A stretch of DNA of 64,000 nt, from NCBI GenBank assembly GCA_016743945.1, contig JADGFI010000008.1:1-64000 (forward strand). The letters are read 5' to 3'. Below the pieces are notes generated by a model. That model was not told the DNA's origin. It ran no database searches and was given only the letters and a program-made list of their open reading frames with translations. Positions 7,978-17,087 of this stretch are shown here, one piece after another. A program made the translations under genes and the position numbers. Positions within the stretch are counted from its first letter, which is position 1. Each line of letters begins with the position of its first letter. This stretch comes from Desulfobacteraceae bacterium (GTDB taxonomy: Bacteria; Desulfobacterota; Desulfobacteria; Desulfobacterales; Desulfobacteraceae).

Positions 7978-10623
7978 CTAGGAAACCGTCAACCGGATCA
8001 GGTGGTTAATAATTTCTTTGTAGTCATCAATCTGAATTTGATCCTCGGACCCCGTAATTTTGTTTCTGGCAAAATAAGTGGCCGCATTTCTATAATTGAC
8101 CAGAGACAAGGATTCCTTGAGGAAAATATTGTTCCGTTTATAGAGTTTGCTGCCAAAGGACTGGATTTTCTTGGTCTGCTCCTTTGCATCATATTTGTCA
8201 GTTTTTTCTTTTTCAAGAAAGAGCAGGCAGGTCTTATAGGATTCAAAGAAGGGGAGTAAAAAGGCGGCAAACCATTTTAGTTTGCGAAGCCCCTGGGAGG
8301 TCAGATTCAGCATGTCCGCCTGGGTGGGGTCGGGTACCAGTATGCCTTCATTGATAAATCCCTTGATGCATTTTGAGATTTGTTCTTCCGGGGTGATTTC
8401 TTCATCATAGGAAAATTCATCAGTAAACAGTTTTTGCAAAAATTTATACCGTACCACCAGGTCGGGCAGGGAAAATTTAAATTGATCAACCTCAAGAATG
8501 GCCATGGCGGTGTAAGCTGCCGGCACAAAAAAGGAAATGGAGGAGTTCTTATAATAGTCCAGAATGGCCCGCTTGTTGTGTTTGACAATAAAGGTGGTAT
8601 TGTCGGAAATTTCCCCTTCATCTTCATCTGCAAGCTCAATAAAATTTCTGGAGATAAAATTGTCGATAACCGTATTGAGTGCTTGATCCGGGTCCATTAT
8701 AAGGGTGTCAGACAATTCCACCTTGTTGAAGGTTAGAAAATTCATATAGGTGTTCACCCGTTCGATCATCTGTCCTTTAACAAAATTATTTTTAGCGCCA
8801 TTGAGGATGGCAGAGGCAACAATACCATGGGGGATGACCAGGGCATTCTCGTTTATGGAATTGATCAATTTGTATCCAAATTGTTTTACAAACTGCATGT
8901 ATTCTTCGTCTGTGGTCCTGGTGAGGTCAATATTTTTTTCTTTTAGATAGTCCTTAAAAGACAGGGGGTCATCAAATCTGATATATACTTTTCCATATTT
9001 TTTCTTTAAAAACTTTCGGGTATTGAGCAGTCCCTTCAGGGTTTCAGGACTCTTTTTCCCCCCTTCAATCTCTTTTAAATAGGCATCTTCTTCAAGAACC
9101 CTGTCATACCCTACAAAGACCGGAACAAAATACAGGTTGTCGCAGGCCCCGTTGAGATAGGCTTTGATTATTAAGCCCAAGCCCCCAGGTCTGGGGGTCA
9201 GCAGTTTTCCGGTACGGCTTCTGCCGCCTTCTATAAAAATTTTAAGATTAAATCCTTCATAGAGCAGTTTTTCAAGGTAGGCAGCAAAGATTTTTGTATA
9301 GAGCTCTGCCCCCTTAAAGGTCCGTCGTATGAAAAAAGCCCCTCCTCCTCTGAATATGGGACCCAGGGGCCAGAAGGACAGGTTTTTTCCTGCGGCAATA
9401 TGGGGACAGGGCATATTGTTCCTGAACATCACATAGGGCAGCAGCAGGTAGTCAAGATGGCTTTTATGACAGGGGATCAGGATCAGAGGGGCTTTTGTGG
9501 ATTTTTCCCGCATTCGGTTGATTTCGTCCTGATTGACCACCAATCCTTCAAATATATTTTTAAAAACCCAGGTTAACAGCAAATTCAAGAAATTAATAAC
9601 CCTCAGGTTATAGTTGGCTGCTATTTCCTTGATATAGGAGGATGCCTTTTTGTTGACTTTGTAGAGGGGTATATTGTTTTTACTAGCATAATCCGCCAGA
9701 TATTCTCGAAGGGATTTGCGGGTTAAAATATCTTCGGTGATTTCCTGGCGGGATTTTAGAACAGGGCCGGTAATACTTTTTCTCTGGCGGTTTAAAATGT
9801 CCACCAGATGGCTTCTTAAGCGATGGGTCTGAAATTCTGCATCCAGGCCGTCAATTTCCGGGCGGTTGATAAACTCCTTTAAGTTCACAGGGGTTGCCAC
9901 TGCCACCCGTATTTTTTCAGGACGCCGGATCAAGGTATAAACCCGTTTGATCAGGCCTGGCTTTTCATGGGTTCCAAACAAGATATCCCCAAGGCCTGGA
10001 TCTTTATGCATGGGTTTGGTTACATATATAATATCTTCAGGCACAATGACCACACAGGTATCTGTCTGTTTCTGCAGCTCAATCAGGTGAAAGAGAGGGT
10101 CTGGGGTGGATTTGATAAATCGTTTGTAAAAATCATCTTCTTCAATAAGGGAAACAAACCCGGATCGTTTATTCTGGAGTTCTTTTTTTGCAAACCCGGA
10201 GGTATAGATGTCCTTGACGTGGAAATGATGAAAAAAATAATCCAGATGGGACAATAGAATCCTTGCGGCCCTTTTTACGGGTAAAAGAAAAAAAAACCTG
10301 AAATCAAACCCGAGTTCTGGAAAGGGAAGATCAAGGGCTTTGAGCTTTGTATGGAAATACAGAAAATCAAAAAGCCGTTTGTTTTTACTGGCAAAAATAA
10401 CAATACTCTCTGGTTCAATATCCTTTATTTTATCCAGGTTGTGATCATCAAAACTGAGTTTTGTGGCCAGGTGGGTAATACTTTTTTTGATGATATAACT
10501 CTGATTTCCTGGGTAAAGACTTGTGGAGTAATCCTGGGTATCTCCCAGGAGACAATTGATATATTTGTGAAGCCTGGCCCTTGTAGCGGGCACAAACGCT
10601 TTAATTGACTGAAACAAACTCAT
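7978..10623 (-). CDS. plsB: glycerol-3-phosphate 1-O-acyltransferase
   Basis: Acylates sn-glycerol-3-phosphate at position 1, the first step of phospholipid synthesis, at the inner membrane. The 881-residue length fits the large PlsB family. The HX4D catalytic box is HKSHLDY (near residue 385) and the glycerol-phosphate-binding IEGGRSRTGK follows about 70 residues later, with GAFFIRR between them. I chose the start at 10623 over 10704 because an AAGAAGGA site sits seven bases upstream and the longer form has none. It heads the run plsB, MurU/AmgK fusion, dapB, DUF1232-DnaJ, hydrolase, with gaps of 5 to 34 bases. Confidence 0.93.
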   Translation of the reverse strand: MSLFQSIKAFVPATRARLHKYINCLLGDTQDYSTSLYPGNQSYIIKKSITHLATKLSFDDHNLDKIKDIEPESIVIFASKNKRLFDFLYFHTKLKALDLPFPELGFDFRFFFLLPVKRAARILLSHLDYFFHHFHVKDIYTSGFAKKELQNKRSGFVSLIEEDDFYKRFIKSTPDPLFHLIELQKQTDTCVVIVPEDIIYVTKPMHKDPGLGDILFGTHEKPGLIKRVYTLIRRPEKIRVAVATPVNLKEFINRPEIDGLDAEFQTHRLRSHLVDILNRQRKSITGPVLKSRQEITEDILTRKSLREYLADYASKNNIPLYKVNKKASSYIKEIAANYNLRVINFLNLLLTWVFKNIFEGLVVNQDEINRMREKSTKAPLILIPCHKSHLDYLLLPYVMFRNNMPCPHIAAGKNLSFWPLGPIFRGGGAFFIRRTFKGAELYTKIFAAYLEKLLYEGFNLKIFIEGGRSRTGKLLTPRPGGLGLIIKAYLNGACDNLYFVPVFVGYDRVLEEDAYLKEIEGGKKSPETLKGLLNTRKFLKKKYGKVYIRFDDPLSFKDYLKEKNIDLTRTTDEEYMQFVKQFGYKLINSINENALVIPHGIVASAILNGAKNNFVKGQMIERVNTYMNFLTFNKVELSDTLIMDPDQALNTVIDNFISRNFIELADEDEGEISDNTTFIVKHNKRAILDYYKNSSISFFVPAAYTAMAILEVDQFKFSLPDLVVRYKFLQKLFTDEFSYDEEITPEEQISKCIKGFINEGILVPDPTQADMLNLTSQGLRKLKWFAAFLLPFFESYKTCLLFLEKEKTDKYDAKEQTKKIQSFGSKLYKRNNIFLKESLSLVNYRNAATYFARNKITGSEDQIQIDDYKEIINHLIRLTVS

Positions 10624-10932
10624 GGAATATTCCTTCTTTGTTAGGCCTTTAAAAACAACGTATTTTAGGAGTTTATCCTTATCAAAACTTGGGTGTAATG
10701 GCAATCTTATTATTCATCCGATAGAAGGGCAAAGGGGAGGGCAAAATGGGGTGACTAAAAGTTGAAACCAGCTGTTAACACGTACATTTCCCCTCTGAAA
10801 ATAGAACGCCAAAATAGCCTTGATTTAAAATTTTCTCTGTGCTATTTTTCTCTATCTGTTAACAATCGCACTATCTGTTAAATGGTATCATATTTATTAA
10901 AGTTGAACAAAAAGCTTAAGGAGGATATTTCT

Positions 10933-11190
10933 ATGAAGACGTTAATTGGTGGAGCTATTGCAGTTCTTCTCGGTGTTGTTGGCTTGGCGGTTTGGTTTGG
11001 TGAATTTTTGAATCTTCTGGCTGGATGTATTCCGCCGGTGCTTTTGTTGGGAGGGGGTCTTGCCCTTTATCTCGGATTCGATGAATTGAAAGATTCCTGG
11101 AAAAAAGACGAAGGTGTTGATGCACCGGTTGATGATGACAAAGCAAAAATTGCTGAACTTGAAAAAGAACTCAGTGATCTGAAAAAATAG
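10933..11190 (+). CDS. small two-helix membrane protein, possibly MamI-like
   Basis: The 85-residue protein has two hydrophobic helices (about 3-20 and 27-45) joined by a short turn after VWFGEFL, then a charged tail that ends in a lysine/glutamate heptad-like helix (AKIAELEKELSDLKK), probably a short coiled coil. A strong AAGGAGG site precedes the ATG at 10933, which rules out the longer ORF start at 10882. The spacing of Trp, Glu-Phe-Leu and Gly/Leu residues recalls the magnetosome protein MamI, but no other magnetosome gene is nearby and I give this little weight. Function unknown. Confidence 0.7.
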   Translation: MKTLIGGAIAVLLGVVGLAVWFGEFLNLLAGCIPPVLLLGGGLALYLGFDELKDSWKKDEGVDAPVDDDKAKIAELEKELSDLKK

Positions 11191-11216
11191 TAATACAGTT
11201 TTGCAATTTTGGGTTT

Positions 11217-11247
11217 AAAAGGGCTGTTTTAAGACAGCCCTTTTTTT
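11217..11247. terminator. bidirectional rho-independent terminator
   Basis: The arms GGGCTGT (11221-11227) and ACAGCCC (11234-11240) form a 7-bp stem, followed by seven T on the plus side and preceded by four A, so it can act in both directions. It ends the small membrane protein gene and overlaps the convergent RNase H stop codon. Confidence 0.8.
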
Positions 11248-11915
11248 ATGGCCGAGGTAGCAAGAAAGTCTGCCACCTCGTTTTCTTTTATACCGGCATG
11301 ACCTTTTACTTTGATAAATTTTAAGTCTTTAAATTTTCGGGTCAGCTCTTTAATTTCTGATACCAATTCTTTGTTTGCCTGGGGTTTCAAATTTTGTGTC
11401 AGAACCCCAATGGCATAAGCTGAATCTGAAAAGATCCGCACGGGCAGGTCATGGCGTTTTAAATGGGAAATTGCCATTTTGATGGCAGACAACTCTGCCA
11501 CGTTATTGGTGGCTATTCCAATGCTCTGGGAAATCTTTTTGCGGTTTTCATGGTAAATCAGAAGCGCCCCGATGCCTGCCGGGCCTGGATTTCCCGAGGA
11601 TGCCCCGTCTGTATATATGTGGATACAATTATCAGGGAGCTTTGCTGTGATATCCAAAGCCTTTGCCGATTTACCTCCCGGGGACCCCTCTTTTTTTTTC
11701 CCGGCCGGAACCGCCTTGTCCAGGGATTCCAATCTCGCTTTTTTTATCCAGTACTCATAGTCCTGGTTTAAATTATATTTTATCAAAACCTTGTCGTTAT
11801 TTTCTAAAACAATCCCATCGGCAGTGAAGGCAACCCAGACTTTGTTGCCTTTGAAACTCATTCTTTTCCAATTATTTTCAGGTGGCTCACTCTTTGTCAT
11901 GTCGTTTTTTACCAT
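11229..11915 (-). CDS. rnhA: ribonuclease HI-type protein
   Basis: Hydrolyses RNA in RNA:DNA hybrids. The C-terminal ~135 residues carry the RNase H fold with the expected acidic set: YTDGASSGNPGPAG, NVAELSAI, FSDSAYA and the GHAGIKENEVAD loop containing His and the last Asp. About 90 residues of basic N-terminal sequence precede it, including FKGNKVWVAFTADGIVL and a KKARLESLDKA helix; this is not the canonical hybrid-binding domain as far as I can tell. The start at 11915 lies just after the upstream stop; a second Met at 11900 is also possible. It follows the DUF1343 gene closely. Confidence 0.85.
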   Translation of the reverse strand: MVKNDMTKSEPPENNWKRMSFKGNKVWVAFTADGIVLENNDKVLIKYNLNQDYEYWIKKARLESLDKAVPAGKKKEGSPGGKSAKALDITAKLPDNCIHIYTDGASSGNPGPAGIGALLIYHENRKKISQSIGIATNNVAELSAIKMAISHLKRHDLPVRIFSDSAYAIGVLTQNLKPQANKELVSEIKELTRKFKDLKFIKVKGHAGIKENEVADFLATSAIKKGLS

Positions 11916-11922
11916 ATCAATT

Positions 11923-13098
11923 TTAGGTATACAAATAGTAGCTTTTAGAAAGGGCTTTAAAACGAGATAACCCTTCCTGCCAATGGGTTTCAAGGGCTGT
12001 AATATCTTCCATTTCAGTAATTTTTTTCCTTATCTCCCGGCTGCCTAGAATCAGGTCAATGGGTTGCCGTTCATACTCGTATTCATAGGGCGGCGGCTTA
12101 AATTCAAATGCATCGGGATGAAATTTAAGGATAAGCTGCATGAGGTAAAGAGATGCCAGATAGGGCTTGAAGGTTTCTCTTGCGGTAATGTGGATGTGAA
12201 AGCCACGGCAGACCTGTTGCTGCCATTTGCCCGAGGTGGGTTCAAAATTGATGGGCCGAAGAAAGGCGCCTTGGATTTTTTTAATAGCGGCTTTTCCAAT
12301 TGCTTCGGTGTCCAGAAACGGCGCGCCAAATTGCTCAAAGGGAAGGGTGGTTCCTCTCCCTTCTGAGATATTGGTGCCTTCAAAGATGACCTGACCAGGA
12401 TATACCATGCAAGACAGAGGGGTGGGCAGATTGGGAGAGGGGGGCAGCCAGACAAGGTTTGTGTCCTGCCAGTACATGCTGCGTTTCCATCCCTTCATGG
12501 GGATGATTTTTAGATCACAGCCAAGATGAAACTCCCGGTTAAAAAATTGTGAAATTTCTCCAACGGTTAAACCGTGGCGCATGGGAATGGGGAATCGGCC
12601 GACAAAAGAAGCATAGTCGGGGTCTAGAATATTGCCTTCCACCGAAAGACCGCCAATGGGGTTGGGCCGGTCCAGGATGACAACGGTTTTCTTGAGCTTT
12701 GCCGCCATTTCAATACAATGGGAAATGGTATATATAAAGGTATATACCCGGGTTCCCACATCCTGGATATCAATGATCAGGGTATCGATTTTGGCAAACA
12801 TTTGGGGGGTTGGAATCCTAGTCTCGCTATAGAGACTGAAAACAGGGATGTTCAGTCGTGGCTCCATTCCATGGTCTGATTCGATCATATTGTCTTGTTT
12901 TTCGGCATAAAACCCGTGCTGCGGGGAAAACAATGCCGTCAGCTGGCCTGGAAACAATCGGCTGATAATATCCAGGCTAGGGGTAAATGTTTTGTCTACC
13001 GAGGCTGGATTTGCCAGCAGCCCCAGGCGCTTTCCCTTTAAAAATTTTGGGGGATTGGTTTTTAGATTTTCTAGCCCAGTCATTACCCTAGGGTTCAT
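11923..13098 (-). CDS. DUF1343 protein, exo-beta-N-acetylmuramidase NamZ family
   Basis: The protein matches the DUF1343 family throughout: GLLANPASV, LFSPQHGF, IDIQDVGTRVYTFIYT, ILDRPNPIGG, MRHGLTVGE, and PGQVIFEGTNISEGRGTTLPFEQFGAPF. The characterised member, NamZ of Bacillus subtilis, releases MurNAc from the non-reducing end of glycan chains. I see no clear signal peptide here, so a cytoplasmic role on imported or lipid-anchored fragments is possible. The start at 13098 has a GAGGG motif close upstream; the alternative at 13113 has none. It pairs logically with the AmgK/MurU-like fusion about 5 kb away. Confidence 0.87.
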   Translation of the reverse strand: MNPRVMTGLENLKTNPPKFLKGKRLGLLANPASVDKTFTPSLDIISRLFPGQLTALFSPQHGFYAEKQDNMIESDHGMEPRLNIPVFSLYSETRIPTPQMFAKIDTLIIDIQDVGTRVYTFIYTISHCIEMAAKLKKTVVILDRPNPIGGLSVEGNILDPDYASFVGRFPIPMRHGLTVGEISQFFNREFHLGCDLKIIPMKGWKRSMYWQDTNLVWLPPSPNLPTPLSCMVYPGQVIFEGTNISEGRGTTLPFEQFGAPFLDTEAIGKAAIKKIQGAFLRPINFEPTSGKWQQQVCRGFHIHITARETFKPYLASLYLMQLILKFHPDAFEFKPPPYEYEYERQPIDLILGSREIRKKITEMEDITALETHWQEGLSRFKALSKSYYLYT

Positions 13099-13216
13099 AT
13101 TCCCTCTTTTCATTTCATTGTGTTGATGGGTTAAGGATTAATTCCTACCATAGTTGTTGACAAAAATTCAAATCCTAACTAAATATTGTTTTTTTACCAT
13201 GAGGAGATGTGGATCC

Positions 13217-14311
13217 ATGAAGTTTAAAATTAGTGCATCGGTTGAGACTATCAAACCCTATGAGGCGGGTAAACCCTTAAAGGAGTTGGAGAGGGAATAT
13301 AATATCACAAATGCCGTAAAACTTGCCTCCAATGAAAATCCCTTGGGGTTTTCCCCCAGGGTGGTTGAAGCTGTTAATGAAACCCTCTCGAGTATGAACC
13401 GGTATCCGGAGCCTGTGGCCCATGAACTGTGCAGGCTTCTGGCCAAAAAATATCAGGTGGGTGTTGATAATATTGTTCTGGGAAATGGATCCGATGATAT
13501 TATTGCCCTTTTGGCCCATGGGTTTTTAAATCCAGGTGATGAGGCGATAATGCCGTTGCCCTCTTTTTTAATGTATGAGATATCTGTTAAAACTGCCAAA
13601 GGGGTTCCTGTCATGGTGCCGCTTCGAGACTATGCCACCCCTCTTGATGAAATTGCCAAAAGGGTAGGGCCCAGAACAAAGATGGTCTTTGTTACCAATC
13701 CCTTTAATCCCACAGGCGCTACCATTACTCGGGATGAATTTATTTCTTTCTCAGAGAAGATACCCCAGGATGTCATCATCGTGGCGGATGAAGCCTATAT
13801 TGAATTTGTCCGGGACAAGTTAGTGTTCAACTCGCTTGATGATCCCTTAAAAGATCCCCGGGTGGTTACCTTGAGAACTTTTTCCAAGGCCTATGGCCTG
13901 GCCGGTTTCCGAATCGGGTATGGGATCATGCACAAGGAGGTGGCGCAAATTTTAAATCGGATTCGGCAGCCCTTTAATGTGAACACCTTGGCCCAGGTGG
14001 CTGCAGAAGCGGCACTCCAGGATGAGCAATTTTTAAATAAAAGCATCCAGGCCACCCATGGGGGCATTGATTATCTGCGTTCTGAACTGACCAAAATGGG
14101 ACTTAATTCCCTTCCCACACAATCTAATTTTCTGATGGTTGATTTAAAAACAGATGCCACCCGGGTTTTCACGGCAATGCTTGGTCAGGGCGTGATCGTC
14201 CGGTCCTTGAAATCCTATGGGTTTGATACTTTTTTGCGGGTGAATACCGGAACTCGCAAAGAGAACCAAATTTTTATCAAGGCATTGAAACAGGTATTGA
14301 AAAAAGTTTAG
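13217..14311 (+). CDS. hisC: histidinol-phosphate aminotransferase
   Basis: PLP-dependent transfer of an amino group to imidazole acetol phosphate in histidine synthesis; some members also act on aromatic amino acids. Family motifs are KLASNENPLG, LGNGSDDII, VFVTNPFNPTG, VVADEAYIEF and the PLP lysine region RTFSKAYGLAGFRIGYG. The 364-residue length is normal. The start at 13217 has GAGGAG ten bases upstream. No other his genes are present; it leads hisC-cmk-rpsA-sppA, with 20 bases to cmk, so an additional broader aminotransferase role is conceivable. Confidence 0.92.
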   Translation: MKFKISASVETIKPYEAGKPLKELEREYNITNAVKLASNENPLGFSPRVVEAVNETLSSMNRYPEPVAHELCRLLAKKYQVGVDNIVLGNGSDDIIALLAHGFLNPGDEAIMPLPSFLMYEISVKTAKGVPVMVPLRDYATPLDEIAKRVGPRTKMVFVTNPFNPTGATITRDEFISFSEKIPQDVIIVADEAYIEFVRDKLVFNSLDDPLKDPRVVTLRTFSKAYGLAGFRIGYGIMHKEVAQILNRIRQPFNVNTLAQVAAEAALQDEQFLNKSIQATHGGIDYLRSELTKMGLNSLPTQSNFLMVDLKTDATRVFTAMLGQGVIVRSLKSYGFDTFLRVNTGTRKENQIFIKALKQVLKKV

Positions 14312-14331
14312 AAAATAAATAAGGATAGGTC

Positions 14332-14994
14332 ATGAAACATCAAATTGTCACCATTGACGGGCCGGCAGGCGCCGGAAAGACAACCATCAGCAAACTTTTA
14401 GCCAAGAAATTGAGATGCATCTATGTGGATACCGGTGCTCTTTATCGGGGCGTTGCCTATGAAATAAAAAGCCAAAAGATTGACTGGGAAAATGATGTTT
14501 GCCTTGACGCATTTCTCAAGTCTCTGGATTTGAATTTTATCAAGGGAAAAGACACGCTTTTGCTGACCTCTTCTAAAAAAGATATTACGCCGTATATCCG
14601 GACCCCTGAAATTTCAATGCTCGCATCGGCAAGTTCGGCAAAGCCCCAGGTGCGGTCAGCATTGCTTAATATTCAAAAAAACATTGCCCAAAACCAGGAT
14701 GCCGTATTTGAAGGTCGGGATATGGGCACGGTGGTTTTTCCCGATGCCCCCTTTAAATTTTTTCTTTTTGCCGACCTGTCTATTCGGGCAAAAAGGCGAT
14801 ATGAAGAGATGCCCGAAGCAGATATAAAGAAAGTGCAACGGGATATGGAAAAAAGAGACACCAATGATTCCCAACGAAAAGAAGCCCCTCTGGTGGCAGC
14901 TCCGGATGCCATCAAAATTGATTCCTCCTGTTTAACCATCCCGGAAGTGGTGGAGAAAATCTTGATTTATATTCAAAAAGGTAGAAGTGAGTAG
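14332..14994 (+). CDS. cmk: cytidylate kinase
   Basis: Phosphorylates CMP and dCMP to the diphosphates. The P-loop is IDGPAGAGKTT near the N-terminus, followed by YVDTGALYRG and the GRDMGTVVFPDAPFKFFL segment, then the lid region RAKRRYEEMP and RDTNDSQR. At 220 residues it is a standard-length monomeric CMP kinase. Its position immediately before rpsA is the widely conserved cmk-rpsA arrangement of proteobacteria. Confidence 0.95.
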   Translation: MKHQIVTIDGPAGAGKTTISKLLAKKLRCIYVDTGALYRGVAYEIKSQKIDWENDVCLDAFLKSLDLNFIKGKDTLLLTSSKKDITPYIRTPEISMLASASSAKPQVRSALLNIQKNIAQNQDAVFEGRDMGTVVFPDAPFKFFLFADLSIRAKRRYEEMPEADIKKVQRDMEKRDTNDSQRKEAPLVAAPDAIKIDSSCLTIPEVVEKILIYIQKGRSE

Positions 14995-15105
14995 AATTGG
15001 CTTGATTATTTTGTTTTGAGTTGCTATAAAGGCAAATTGTACTCGGATTCTCTTTGTTCGAGAGGGTACGGGTATAAAAAAATTCGATTAGGGGGAATAA
15101 TATTA

Positions 15106-16929
15106 ATGAACAATATTGCTGAAGAAAACGAAAATCAACCAATGAATACAGACGAATTAGAGACACAGGAAACAGTATCTGAGCCCGGCTTGGAAGACAT
15201 CACCGGCGAAGAGACCATGGAAGAGCTTTTGGGCATTTATGAATCCAGCCTTAGTAAATTTGAAGAGGGACAGGTCGTTACCGGAACTGTCATATCCGTG
15301 GGCAAGGAAAAAGTTCTTGTCGATGTGGGATATAAATCTGAAGGCCAGATCTCTATTCACGAATTCATTGATGAGGAAGGCAATATCAATGTCAAGGTCA
15401 ATGATAAGTTTGAGGTGATGATTGAAGTATGGGATGAGGAAGAAGAAACTGTTCTTTTGTCCCATGAAAAAGCCAAAAAAGTTAAAGTCTGGGATGCAAT
15501 TAAAGAAATTTATGATGCTGACGAGACCATTGAGGGTGTCATTACCAGCCGAGTTAAAGGCGGTTTTTCCGTTGATATCGGTCTGCTGGCATTCCTGCCT
15601 GGTTCCCAGGCGGACTTGCGCCCCATCCGCAACATGGATGAAATGGTAAACAAGACCTATACCTTTAAAGTGCTGAAATATAATAAAAAACGAAATAATA
15701 TCGTGCTGTCAAGAAGGGTTCTTCTTGAGGCGAAAAGGGATGAGCTACGAAGCACTACCCTTGAGACCATTGAAAATGACAAGGTCATGGACGGTATCGT
15801 TAAAAATATTACAGAATATGGTATTTTCGTTGATCTTGGCGGTGTGGACGGACTTCTGCATATCACCGATATTTCCTGGGGCCGTGTTAAACATCCGTCA
15901 GAGCTTTTCTCTGTCGGTGATAATATCACGGTAAAAATTCTTTCCTTTGATTTTGAAAAAGAAAGGGTATCCCTTGGTATGAAACAGTTGACCCCTGATC
16001 CCTGGACAACAGCTGTTGAAAAATATCCCATTGACTCAAAGATAAAGGGTAAAGTTGTCAGCCTGACCGATTACGGTGCCTTTATTGAGCTGGAAGAGGG
16101 TGTTGAAGGTTTGATCCATGTATCTGAAATGTCATGGACAAGGAAGGTCCGTCACCCCTCCCAGATGGTTGCCGTGGGTGAGGAAGTTGAAGCGGTTGTA
16201 CTTGATCTGAAACCCGATAACCGCAGAATTTCTCTGGGTATCAAACAAACCGTTGATAATCCCTGGGAAATTATTTCCCAGAAATACCCTGTGGGAACTA
16301 TTATAGAGGGTAAAATCAAGAATATTACTGAATTCGGGCTTTTCATCGGCATTGATGATGACATTGACGGGTTGGTTCATATTTCTGATATTTCCTGGAC
16401 AAAACGGATCAAGCATCCGTCTGAAGTATACAAGAAAAACGATACCATCCAGGCGGTTGTTCTTGATATCGATAAATCCAATGAAAGATTTTCTCTGGGT
16501 ATCAAACAGACCCAGGCAGATCCATGGGAATCGGTTGCAGAACGATATGAAGTGGGTAAGGAAATCTCTGGTGTAATCACCAACCTGACCGATTTCGGTG
16601 TGTTTGTAGAACTGGAAGAAGGTATTGAAGGTCTTGTTCATGTTTCTGAAATCAGCAAAGAAAACATCAAAAGCCCCAAAGAGCATTACCAGATTGGAGA
16701 TACGATTACAGCCAAGGTAATGAATATTAATTCCGATGAAAGACGGATCGGGCTTTCCATCAAACGGCTTGAAGAAGATGATGATGATAAGTATCTTGAA
16801 GACTTTGCAAAGAATATGAAACCTGCGACCTCATCCTTTGGAGAACTCCTTCGGAACAATATCCAGGAGCAACTTGAAGCCAATAAAACCCAGGAAGCTG
16901 CTGACACAGAGGAAAAAGACGAAGAATAA
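15106..16929 (+). CDS. rpsA: 30S ribosomal protein S1
   Basis: Binds mRNA leaders and helps the 30S subunit initiate translation. Six S1 OB-fold repeats are visible; repeats 3-6 share the YG-F-D/E-L...GL-H-SD/E-SW signature, while 1 and 2 are more divergent and bind the ribosome in known S1 proteins. The acidic N-terminal tail and the charged DDDDKYLEDF tail are typical. The start at 15106 has a GGGGG-rich site eight or so bases upstream; the longer ORF start at 15016 has none. A strong terminator follows. Confidence 0.96.
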   Translation: MNNIAEENENQPMNTDELETQETVSEPGLEDITGEETMEELLGIYESSLSKFEEGQVVTGTVISVGKEKVLVDVGYKSEGQISIHEFIDEEGNINVKVNDKFEVMIEVWDEEEETVLLSHEKAKKVKVWDAIKEIYDADETIEGVITSRVKGGFSVDIGLLAFLPGSQADLRPIRNMDEMVNKTYTFKVLKYNKKRNNIVLSRRVLLEAKRDELRSTTLETIENDKVMDGIVKNITEYGIFVDLGGVDGLLHITDISWGRVKHPSELFSVGDNITVKILSFDFEKERVSLGMKQLTPDPWTTAVEKYPIDSKIKGKVVSLTDYGAFIELEEGVEGLIHVSEMSWTRKVRHPSQMVAVGEEVEAVVLDLKPDNRRISLGIKQTVDNPWEIISQKYPVGTIIEGKIKNITEFGLFIGIDDDIDGLVHISDISWTKRIKHPSEVYKKNDTIQAVVLDIDKSNERFSLGIKQTQADPWESVAERYEVGKEISGVITNLTDFGVFVELEEGIEGLVHVSEISKENIKSPKEHYQIGDTITAKVMNINSDERRIGLSIKRLEEDDDDKYLEDFAKNMKPATSSFGELLRNNIQEQLEANKTQEAADTEEKDEE

Positions 16930-16965
16930 CGCAAAATGTAATTAATTGCATTTTCAATATCGTTG

Positions 16966-17007
16966 AAGGGGCCGGGTAAAGCGTGTTTTACCCGGCCCCT
17001 TTTTTTA
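16966..17007 (+). terminator. rho-independent terminator after rpsA
   Basis: A GC-rich stem of about 14 bp (16966-16980 with 16987-17001) with a 6-base loop is followed by a run of seven T. It should uncouple rpsA from sppA and lies upstream of the sppA start. Confidence 0.9.
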
Positions 17008-17087
17008 TTATACAATATGATATCTTACCAGAATTTTTTACCAAGATTTTTATTGGTTTTTTTAAACTCTATACAGGATATATAGCT

